Source of the DNA: CBDDLJ01 sp965230635
GTDB lineage: Bacteria; Pseudomonadota; Gammaproteobacteria; UBA1113
NCBI GenBank assembly: GCA_965230635.1
Contig: CBDDLJ010000023.1
Location: 62,001-126,000 of the forward strand
Direction of reading: 5' to 3'
Length of the DNA: 64,000 nt
The translations under genes were made by a program, and so were the position numbers. Below the pieces are notes generated by a model. It was not told where the DNA came from. It did not search any database and worked only from the letters and a program-made list of their open reading frames with translations. Positions 7,956 through 15,241 of this stretch are shown piece by piece; the stretch's first letter is position 1; each line of letters starts with the position of its first letter.

Positions 7956-10896
7956 ATAGAGAGCCTGCACTAATTCTTTTGAGATCTTCGACCTGAGAAA
8001 ATTGACCTAAGTAATTAAACTTTATAGGAATATCGATGAAATCACGTTGGGCAGATTGACCCAAATGATTAAATAATAAAGGTAAAAAACCAAGCCCTCG
8101 GTGAGGAATTTCATTTAATTGTGACTGAATATGGCAAACCTGTTCTGCAAGTGCACCATCAGGTATTGTTAACGCTACTGGAAATAAAGAAGTAAACCAA
8201 CCTAATGTTCCTGATAAATCAACATTTTTAGGAGCTCCTATATTCGATTCTCGTCCATGTCCTTCGCAAACAAATACGATTTGATTAACATGACATATTT
8301 GCTTCCAACTTAAACTCATTGCAGTCAATAATAATGCATTAATGTTAGCGCCATAGAAAGAAAGGCATTGATGGAGCAATTTGTCTGTTTCTTCAGGTAA
8401 TAGTTGAAAACAATTGAACGAGCGCATCGACTGTTGGTTCGACAATTTTGTTAATGTTGATGGTAATGTAGTTACCTGCCGCCATTTACTCTTCTGCCAA
8501 AATTTTTTAGCCTCATCAGAGACTAACTTATTACAATCAGATAAATACTGTGACCAATGCAAATAACTATTATTGGTCACAGATATTACAACTTCATTTT
8601 TATCACCTTTTTCATATAATTCATTGACAGTATCAACTAGCAGCCGCCAAGAAACACCATCGGTAATGATATGATGCATGGCAATATGTAATAAGGCCGC
8701 TTCATCATTTTTATATGAAAAAATATTACAAGCAGCTAACCTTCCTTCACTAATATCTAATTGTAATTCCGTCAACTCAATAATACGCTGGCAAGATGAA
8801 CTTTTCAGTATTTTTTTTCGTGAAATTTTATGAATATTGACAGGCACACAATGACTTTGAGCATGATGCTTGATCTTCCATCCTGCATCAGATTGATGCC
8901 ATGTTAAATTCATCACACCTTGCTGCTTAAAGAATTGTTGTATAGCACGCTCTAATCGATTAATATCAGTGCCGGGTTGAAGGGTTAATATAAACGATTG
9001 ATTAAAGTAATTATGATTTGTAAAAAATTGAGCAAAAAACCATTGTTGTATAGGCATTAATGGAATAACCCCAGGCAATACTCCCTGTTCATTTTTTTCT
9101 GGCCAGTTTATTTTTTGACACTTTGCTGCCAACGCTTGTAACGTTGGTGCAGAAAATAATACAGCAGGATTAAATACAATACCTTGTTTTTTTGCTTTCC
9201 CTGCTATCTGTATCGCAATAATTGAATCACCGCCCAAAGAGAAAAAATTATCTTGGCATTTTACTGTACTTAATCCAAGGTGTTCACACCATAATGCTGC
9301 TAATACTTTTTCACATTCTGTCATCACCTCTTCAGTACTAGACACAGCAGCAGGAATAGGTAATTGCGTACGATCAACCTTGCCTCGAACGGTCAATGGT
9401 AATGCATCCATCACAGTTATCGTATTTGGGATCATATGACTAGGTAAATAAGATTTAATAAACGCTTCTAGCACAGACGCCTCAACTTGCTTACCAGGCT
9501 TTAGCACAATATAAGCATATATCAACACAGATGGTTTTCGTTGCGCATTAACAATGGATTGTAGAACAGCTGGGTGTCGCATAAAAGCCTCTTCAATTTC
9601 ACCTGGCTCTATTCGTTTACCTTGTCGTTTGAATTGGTGGTCAATTCTACCAACATAATAAAAATTACCATTGTCGCCTTGAAAAGCAATATCCCCAGTT
9701 CGATAGGCACGAATCTTCTTATCATTGATCATCAGTGTTAAAAATCGCTCATCCTGTTGAGCTGCTCCGATATAACCTAGAGATAAATTATCACCCGCTA
9801 CATATACCTCTCCATTCACTCCTGGTCTCACTGGATTATAATTTTCATCCAGTAAAAGCACTTCAACACCTTTAATAGGTTTCCCTATAGGAATATCTTC
9901 TGGTACAGATTGACGAGACACCATGCGATAATATGTACTATTGGTTGTATTCTCTGTAGGACCATAGGTATTAATCACGGTGGGAGCCCTTATGCTATTT
10001 TCTTCAAAGTAACGAAAAAAGTCTTGTACTAGCTTAGCACTAGCTTTTTCTCCACCTAATATAATTGTTTTTAATCCTGTAAATAATTGACGGTTAACCT
10101 TGACTAACTCATGAAATGCTCCCGTAGGAATATAGGATATCGTTACTTTTGCAGCCTTGATACGTGTCTCAAAATAATCAATATCAACTAATGCCTGAGG
10201 TTTAAACACAGCCACTGTTGCACCATTTAGTAATCCACCCCAAATATCAAATAAAGATAAATCAAATGACACATGAGAGGCATGGCTAATAATATCCTCT
10301 GTCGAAATATCTATATAATTTGTATCAACCACCAAATTAATAATACTGCTTTTCCTAATAAGAACGCCTTTCGGCCATCCTGTAGTACCTGAAGTAAATA
10401 GGATACAGGCAGCTAAATTTTGGGGTTGTTTTATGAATACAGCTCTATTAGCAGGCTGAACATTGTTAATCAATAACAGCATGTCTGTTACATTCATTTC
10501 AATGACTGTCTGCTTTTCAAAATTTGTACTATCTAACTCAGCAATATAATTGACTTTTGTGAAGATTAATTCTGTACCTGTTACATGTAACATATGCGCT
10601 AATCGTTCTTTGGGGTATTCAACGTCCAACACCATATAAGTGCAATCTGCTTTTAAAATACCCAGCGCGGCAATGATTAACTCGGCGCTACGAGAAAGAT
10701 AAATTCCAATAGTTATATTCGAAGGCTTGCGTAATCGCAGTATTTGTCGTGCAATATTGTCAGAAAGAATATCCAATTCACGATAAGTATAACAACTACT
10801 ATCTGTAGTAATAGCCATCTTGTCTGGGTTCTTTTCTACCCAGTAAGAAAATAAATCAATGATATTCTGCTGATCAATTTCAGTCTTACCCACCAC
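7939..10896 (-). CDS. Nonribosomal peptide synthetase, A-PCP-E module, 3' truncated
   Basis: An adenylation domain (about 1-500) contains ILFTSGTTGWPKG, INTYGPTEN, YRTGD and the catalytic Lys in RGKVDR. A carrier domain has NFFSLGGDSI with the phosphopantetheine Ser near 590. An epimerization domain follows with HHIITDGVSWRLL, EGHGRE, GWFTSLFP and FNYLGQ. The protein stops about 15 residues after FNYLGQ, roughly 100 residues short of complete E domains such as in the A-T-E initiation enzymes GrsA/TycA. By hand alignment to GrsA the substrate-pocket code reads about D-L-F-Y-I-G-T-T-N-K, which I cannot assign. No condensation, thioesterase, MbtH or phosphopantetheinyl transferase gene is nearby. 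Start GTG 10896 or 10899, with AGGAG upstream. Confidence 0.85.
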   Translation of the reverse strand: MVGKTEIDQQNIIDLFSYWVEKNPDKMAITTDSSCYTYRELDILSDNIARQILRLRKPSNITIGIYLSRSAELIIAALGILKADCTYMVLDVEYPKERLAHMLHVTGTELIFTKVNYIAELDSTNFEKQTVIEMNVTDMLLLINNVQPANRAVFIKQPQNLAACILFTSGTTGWPKGVLIRKSSIINLVVDTNYIDISTEDIISHASHVSFDLSLFDIWGGLLNGATVAVFKPQALVDIDYFETRIKAAKVTISYIPTGAFHELVKVNRQLFTGLKTIILGGEKASAKLVQDFFRYFEENSIRAPTVINTYGPTENTTNSTYYRMVSRQSVPEDIPIGKPIKGVEVLLLDENYNPVRPGVNGEVYVAGDNLSLGYIGAAQQDERFLTLMINDKKIRAYRTGDIAFQGDNGNFYYVGRIDHQFKRQGKRIEPGEIEEAFMRHPAVLQSIVNAQRKPSVLIYAYIVLKPGKQVEASVLEAFIKSYLPSHMIPNTITVMDALPLTVRGKVDRTQLPIPAAVSSTEEVMTECEKVLAALWCEHLGLSTVKCQDNFFSLGGDSIIAIQIAGKAKKQGIVFNPAVLFSAPTLQALAAKCQKINWPEKNEQGVLPGVIPLMPIQQWFFAQFFTNHNYFNQSFILTLQPGTDINRLERAIQQFFKQQGVMNLTWHQSDAGWKIKHHAQSHCVPVNIHKISRKKILKSSSCQRIIELTELQLDISEGRLAACNIFSYKNDEAALLHIAMHHIITDGVSWRLLVDTVNELYEKGDKNEVVISVTNNSYLHWSQYLSDCNKLVSDEAKKFWQKSKWRQVTTLPSTLTKLSNQQSMRSFNCFQLLPEETDKLLHQCLSFYGANINALLLTAMSLSWKQICHVNQIVFVCEGHGRESNIGAPKNVDLSGTLGWFTSLFPVALTIPDGALAEQVCHIQSQLNEIPHRGLGFLPLLFNHLGQSAQRDFIDIPIKFNYLGQFSQVEDLKRISAGSLSVRID

Positions 10897-11345
10897 TGTA
10901 ATTGTCTCCTACCCAATTTTTACTATAAGAATGCATAATCGCTAACCTAGCTATATGGTCAATAATTAATATTTATCATAATAAGACACATTGACAAAGG
11001 CAAACCACCGTTTGATTATAGCGGTTCAGCTTTTCCTATAACATCCCTATTTTACTCCATCTTAGTCAAAAAAAGATTTAAAAATGTTCATATTACCATC
11101 TAGATGGCATTTTTTATACCATTTCGTGGCGAGATTGCTCAAATACTACCAATGCTAACCACGCTTAACATTTAGCAACGTAACTATTTTACAAATGCTT
11201 AATTTTATAGTTCTCTTTGTTTTATTGCGAGTAAGGAAAACAGTACGAACCCAATTAAATGTATAATTTTATGACAACTTATAAAAAATACGCATTCTAG
11301 TCTAGCTCCCCTTAACAGAAGCTGTTACAATCAGCGGCCGTGTAT
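10897..11345. other. Intergenic region between the NRPS gene and tRNA-Leu
   Basis: 449 bases, very AT-rich. It should hold the NRPS promoter (leftward) and the tRNA promoter (rightward). I see no open frame, repeat-family member or strong hairpin in it. Confidence 0.4.
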
Positions 11346-11432
11346 GCCGGAGTGGCGGAATTGGTAGACGCGCCGGATTCAAAATCCGGTGATGGCAACA
11401 TCGTGTCGGTTCGAGCCCGACCTTCGGTACCA
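11346..11432 (+). tRNA. tRNA-Leu (anticodon CAA)
   Basis: The 87-base sequence folds as a class II tRNA. The acceptor stem GCCGGAG pairs with CTTCGGT, with encoded ACCA at the 3' end. The D-arm contains GGTAGACG, the anticodon stem CCGGA/TCCGG encloses the loop TTCAAAA (anticodon CAA), a long variable arm follows, and the T-arm is GTCGG-TTCGAGC-CCGAC. It closely resembles the E. coli CAA-reading leucine tRNA. Confidence 0.95.
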
Positions 11433-11452
11433 ACTATAGTTGTCTAAATGAT

Positions 11453-12175
11453 ATGTCAATACAGAAACCATCAAAAAGCTTATTAACCAATATAATCGCC
11501 TTACTTGTATTAGGCTGTGGCTTTTTTTGGGGTAATTTATACCTGTTTTCTATGGGTAGCTATGCCCTATCTGGTGCCATTACTAATTGGTTAGCTATCT
11601 ACATGCTCTTTGATAAGATTCCATTTTTATACGGTTCAGGTGTCATCCCCAATCAATTTGAAGACTTCAAAAAAGGCATTAAAAATCTTATTATGGATCA
11701 ATTTTTTACCGAGAAAAATATCGAACGCTTTTTTCAAGGTAGTACCGATAATGAAATCCATCATATTAATATTGATCCTTTACTTAGCCTAATTGACTAT
11801 GATCAATTGTTTAATAGCTTAGTTGACACTATTGAGCAGTCATCGCTAGGCAGTATGTTTAGCTTAGTGGGTGGACGTAAGGTGTTAACGCCTATAAAAC
11901 AACCGTTTCAAACAAAATTACAACAAAAATTACGCGAAATTAGCCAATCAGCCGATTTTGCACAAGCACTGGCACAGCAACACACCTTATTTCACCCAGA
12001 AAAAGTCTGTGAAAAAGTATCCTCTATTGTTGATCAACGTTTGAATGAATTAACACCAACAATGGTGAAAATCATTATTCAAAATATGATTCGCCATCAC
12101 TTAGGATGGCTGGTCGTTTGGGGTGGTATTTTTGGTGCAATAATTGGCTTAATTGCAAGCAGTTTTTCTCACTAA
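11453..12175 (+). CDS. DUF445-family inner-membrane protein, 240 aa
   Basis: An N-terminal hydrophobic hairpin (LLTNIIALLVLGCGFFWG and ALSGAITNWLAIYMLF) and a C-terminal membrane helix (LGWLVVWGGIFGAIIGLIAS) flank a helical cytoplasmic or periplasmic middle. The motif ALSGAITNWLAIYMLF-K-P and a following GxGxIPN segment are typical of DUF445/YheB-like proteins, whose function is not established. It lies 20 bases after the tRNA and probably shares its transcript. Length fits the short form of the family. Confidence 0.75.
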   Translation: MSIQKPSKSLLTNIIALLVLGCGFFWGNLYLFSMGSYALSGAITNWLAIYMLFDKIPFLYGSGVIPNQFEDFKKGIKNLIMDQFFTEKNIERFFQGSTDNEIHHINIDPLLSLIDYDQLFNSLVDTIEQSSLGSMFSLVGGRKVLTPIKQPFQTKLQQKLREISQSADFAQALAQQHTLFHPEKVCEKVSSIVDQRLNELTPTMVKIIIQNMIRHHLGWLVVWGGIFGAIIGLIASSFSH

Positions 12176-12278
12176 AACACCTAAATACACATTATCGCCA
12201 TTTTCAATATGAATGAGTACATATAACAATGTACTTACAGGACTTTAAAAATAATGTTCACAACTGCCAATGCGCTTT

Positions 12279-12373
12279 TATAGCAGTTCCCTAAACTGTT
12301 GATCACAATATCCTGCATGATCAAACCATCCTTCCAGATCATGAGGATTATAGCAGTTTAGGGAACTGCTATA
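12279..12373. mobile_element. Short MITE-like palindromic element (95 bp)
   Basis: Twenty-base ends TATAGCAGTTCCCTAAACTG and CAGTTTAGGGAACTGCTATA are exact inverted repeats around an unrelated 55-base middle. The outer bases match the longer element family (TATAGCRGTTYCCTA). It lies at the 3' side of an IS630 transposase remnant. The ends begin with TA, consistent with the TA-targeting Tc1/IS630 group, but no transposase with matching ends is in the window. Confidence 0.75.
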
Positions 12374-12909
12374 ATAGATTGAAATGCATTTTTTATTTCC
12401 ATGCTAAAAATTTCTGTTATTCTAGCAGCGGCTTTGCGCAAATAAGCACAGCGGGCTCCCGCCTCGGCAGTCGCTTCTGATACACCGGCTACTTTATGAA
12501 AAGAGGCATTGTCTATAATGACAATTTGTGACGGTTTTAGTACAGGGCAAAGACATTCTTTATAGCGTTTCCCTCTATTGTTGACCTATTCTAAGCGAGT
12601 ATAGTGTTTGCTTGCGAGGTTTCAAAAGCGACGTTTACTTATTGTCAATAAGGTTTTGAATAACCAAGCAAACAGGCGCTAGATGAAGTCTTAGTATAGG
12701 TCAACAATAGAGGGAAACGCTATAATAAAAGTCAGGAAAAATCTCGCCACTGGCTGACCATTCTCCATAAGCGCTGCTTCAACTTGACGAATACTGATAG
12801 CACTGAGCAATGTCATTCGATGTCCTCGATGATAAGAGACTGATAACGTAATACGCTGACCTCCAATTACACGTCTATATCGTGTGTGGGCCATAACTAG
12901 GCTTGACAA
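12374..12909 (-). pseudogene. IS630-family transposase fragments, interrupted by a MITE
   Basis: Reading leftward, the first piece (about 12,894-12,725) encodes MAHTRYRRVIGGQRITLSVS and LLSAISIRQVEAALMENGQP. After a 164-bp palindromic element the second piece (12,560-12,374) gives VLKPSQIVIIDNASFHKVAG, the catalytic DNASFHK block of IS630 DDE transposases. The N-terminal helix-turn-helix and the final Glu block are absent, so it is inactive. The mini-element sits between the two coding pieces, and a shorter one follows at 12,279-12,373. Confidence 0.75.
12561..12724. mobile_element. MITE-like palindromic element, subfamily I (164 bp)
   Basis: Outer arms TATAGCGTTTCCCTCTATTG and its exact reverse complement at 12,705-12,724 continue inward as TTGACCTATTCTAAG versus a near match. 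The core (GCGAGTATAGTGTTTGCTTG ... CAAGCAAACAGGCGCTAGA) is imperfectly self-complementary, so the whole unit can fold into one long hairpin. Related copies lie at 16,968, 30,255, 44,168 and, with different arms, 45,365. It has no coding capacity and interrupts an IS630 transposase remnant. Confidence 0.85.
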
Positions 12910-12943
12910 TAGATCATTCTAAAATACTCCATATAAGTAAGAC
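12892..12943 (+). repeat. About 50-bp direct repeat, copy 1 (IS630-associated end)
   Basis: CCATAACTAGGCTTGACAAT and the following AT-rich bases recur at 13,101-13,150 with a few mismatches (ATAACTAGGCTTGACAGTAA, then ATCATTCTAA). The pair flanks a transposase HTH remnant and probably marks the boundary of two decayed copies of the same insertion sequence. Confidence 0.55.
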
Positions 12944-12999
12944 AATGCTATAAATATGTGGACAGCAATTTTAAATTTGCCTAGCGAATAGATCAAATA

Positions 13000-13098
13000 C
13001 CCTGACTGTTAGGAAAGTTGTCGCTTGTTATAAATTAGGCAGCCTAACACAGCAAGAAATAGCTAAGCGATTTAGCATTAGTCTATCGACTGTGCGGA
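13000..13098 (+). pseudogene. Transposase helix-turn-helix N-terminal remnant (IS630-like)
   Basis: The plus strand reads RKVVACYKLGSLTQQEIAKR and then FSISLSTVR, a typical N-terminal HTH of IS630/Tc1-type transposases. It has no start codon in frame close by and no continuation into a catalytic domain. It lies between the two copies of the 50-bp direct repeat, in the opposite orientation to the DDE fragment to its left. Confidence 0.6.
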
Positions 13099-13100
13099 TC

Positions 13101-13150
13101 ATAACTAGGCTTGACAGTAAATCATTCTAACATACTGCATAATAGGTAAG
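13101..13150 (+). repeat. About 50-bp direct repeat, copy 2
   Basis: Second copy of the repeat at 12,892-12,943: ATAACTAGGCTTGACAGTAA followed by ATCATTCTAACATACTGCAT. It lies about 30 bases upstream of the promoter of the first F-box/LRR gene. Confidence 0.55.
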
Positions 13151-13180
13151 ATCTTGCCCTATACATTAGGAACAAAGCTG

Positions 13181-13209
13181 TTTACATTAAATTTATCTTG
13201 CTCTACAAT
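13181..13209 (+). promoter_or_regulatory. Sigma-70-type promoter of F-box/LRR gene 1
   Basis: TTTACA and TACAAT, each one mismatch from consensus, are separated by exactly 17 bases. The -10 box lies 37 bases before the ATG. The same promoter is repeated at 15,176-15,204 for gene 2. Confidence 0.65.
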
Positions 13210-13246
13210 AGAGAAAAATGAGAAGTGATGATAGAATATAACACAT

Positions 13247-15061
13247 ATGGGTAAGACAGAAGATAGTGTAACAAATAATTCTTCGACTACTTGCGAAAAA
13301 CCGGTCAATTTTCTTGAACTATTACCGCCAGAATTACTTTATAATAACATTTTTCCTTGCTTGAAAATACCTACCCTCAAAAATTTACGTTTGCTTAACT
13401 GGGCTATTAATACACGAGCTAATGAATATATTTCTTCTTCGAAAGCGCTTTTCCTTTGTATAGCGACCAAGGCGCAACTTAATGGAGTGATTGGAAGCCT
13501 AACCCTGGGAGATGATTTTCCCTATGCGCTTATTCTCAATAAAGAAATGCTTGACGCTATATCCTCTATCATGGAAAGCAATGAGAGTGAACAAAAACAA
13601 GAGAAAGCCTTATTAGCTAAGGTTTTTTATATAAACGTAAAATATACTACAATAACCAATAACGATATGTACGCTATCAATAAGATAGTGCAATGTGGGA
13701 ATGTCCACACGCTGGACCTTCACTGTACCCAGGTCACCGATGTGTCGGCACTGGGGCAGATCCACACGATGGACCTTTACCGTACCCCCGCCACCGATGT
13801 GCCGGCACCGAGGCAAGTCCACACGCTGAACCTTAGCAATACCCCGGTCACCGATGTGTCGGCACTGGGGCAGGTCCACACACTGGATCTTAGCAGTACT
13901 CCGGTCACCGATGTATCGGCACTGAGCCAGGTCCACACGCTAGACCTTAGCGAAACCCCAGTCACCGATGTGTCGGCACTGAGTCAGATCCACACGCTGA
14001 ATCTTTGCGAAACCCCGGTCACCGATGTGTCGGCACTGGGGCAGGTCCACACGCTGAACCTTTGCGGTACCCAGGTCACCGATGTCTCGGCACTGGGGCA
14101 GGTCCACACGCTAGACCTTTGCAGTACCGAGGTCACCGATGTGTCGGCACTGAGGCAAGTCCACACGCTGAACCTTAGCGAAACCCAGGCCACCGATGTG
14201 TCGGCACTGGGGCAAGCCCACACGCTGAACCTTAGCGGTACCGAGGTCACCGATATGTCGGCACTGGGGCAGGTCCACACGCTGAACCTTTGCGGTACCG
14301 AGGTCGCCGATGTGTCAGCACTGAGGCAGGTCCACACGCTGGACCTTAACAGTACCCCAGTCACCGATGTATCGGCACTGGGGCAGGTCCACTCGCTGGA
14401 CCTTCGCGGTACCCAGGTCACCGATGTGTCGGCACTGGGGCAGGTTCACACGCTGAATCTTTGCGGTACCGAGGTCGCCGATGTATCAGCACTGAGGCAG
14501 GTCCACACGCTGAACCTTAACAGTACCCAAGTCACCGATGTGTCGGCACTGGGGAAGGTCCACATGCTGGACCTTCGCGGTACCCAGGTCACCGATGTGT
14601 CGGCACTGACGCAGATCCACACGCTGGACCTTAGCTATTGTACATCGGTCACTAGTGTGTCGGCACTGGGTCAGATCCACATGCTGTCCCTTAGCAGTAC
14701 CTGTGTCACCGATGTGTCGGCACTGAGCCAGGTCCACACGCTGGATCTTAGCTATTGTACCGGTATCACTGATGTGTCAGCACTGAGTCAGATCCACACG
14801 CTGAACCTTAGCGGTACCCCAGTCACCGATGTGTCGGCACTGAGCCAGGTCCACACGCTAGACCTTTACAAGGCCTCTGTTATTAAAGAATTGTCTGAAC
14901 TACCCCCAGATAAAGTTAATAATAATAAAAATCTTGCCGCATTATGCCATATTAGTCATTTAGGATTAGATAATCTACATGTTCAACAAATGCTTGACCA
15001 AAGACGAGAGCAGGAGAAAAATGAACAAACCAGCAACCGAGGCTATAGTGGACCCCATTAG
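13247..15061 (+). CDS. F-box-like protein with about 21 leucine-rich repeats, copy 1 (604 aa)
   Basis: Residues 22-60 look like an F-box (NFLELLPPELLYNNIFPCLK then LKNLRLLNWAIN), a eukaryotic motif that recruits Skp1-cullin ubiquitin ligases. From residue 153 to about 545 run about 21 repeats of 19 residues with consensus VHTLDLxxTxVTDVSALxQ, a short bacterial-type LRR; two SYCT repeats have 20. A 60-residue tail follows. There is no signal peptide or membrane helix. The combination fits an effector injected into a eukaryotic host, but no secretion genes are in the window. The repeat DNA is a 57-bp minisatellite of about 65% GC, while the N-terminal part is about 30% GC. A nearly identical gene follows in tandem. 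Confidence 0.85.
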   Translation: MGKTEDSVTNNSSTTCEKPVNFLELLPPELLYNNIFPCLKIPTLKNLRLLNWAINTRANEYISSSKALFLCIATKAQLNGVIGSLTLGDDFPYALILNKEMLDAISSIMESNESEQKQEKALLAKVFYINVKYTTITNNDMYAINKIVQCGNVHTLDLHCTQVTDVSALGQIHTMDLYRTPATDVPAPRQVHTLNLSNTPVTDVSALGQVHTLDLSSTPVTDVSALSQVHTLDLSETPVTDVSALSQIHTLNLCETPVTDVSALGQVHTLNLCGTQVTDVSALGQVHTLDLCSTEVTDVSALRQVHTLNLSETQATDVSALGQAHTLNLSGTEVTDMSALGQVHTLNLCGTEVADVSALRQVHTLDLNSTPVTDVSALGQVHSLDLRGTQVTDVSALGQVHTLNLCGTEVADVSALRQVHTLNLNSTQVTDVSALGKVHMLDLRGTQVTDVSALTQIHTLDLSYCTSVTSVSALGQIHMLSLSSTCVTDVSALSQVHTLDLSYCTGITDVSALSQIHTLNLSGTPVTDVSALSQVHTLDLYKASVIKELSELPPDKVNNNKNLAALCHISHLGLDNLHVQQMLDQRREQEKNEQTSNRGYSGPH

Positions 15062-15175
15062 CTAGACTTTAAGTTCAATCGCCTGACTAATACATAGTTA
15101 ATTTGCTGGTTTTAGCAATGTGATTTCTCTAATAGTTGCTCATAATGATTTCTAATAACAGTGCTATTATAGCTG

Positions 15176-15204
15176 TTTACATTAAATTTATCTTACTCTA
15201 CAAT
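15176..15204 (+). promoter_or_regulatory. Sigma-70-type promoter of F-box/LRR gene 2
   Basis: TTTACA-17-TACAAT, the same boxes and spacing as upstream of gene 1. This shows that the duplicated unit included the promoter. The ATG follows 37 bases after the -10 box. Confidence 0.65.
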
Positions 15205-15241
15205 AGAGAAAAATGAGAAGCGATGATAGAATATAACACAC

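Noticed and set aside
10897..11345. Genomic island border at the tRNA-Leu gene
   Set aside because: No integrase and no direct repeat of the tRNA 3' end were seen. The NRPS lies on the 5' side, which is unlike usual tRNA-targeted islands.
12691..12909. Independent 72-aa gene
   Set aside because: Its sequence is IS630 transposase plus the MITE arm read through, not a separate gene.
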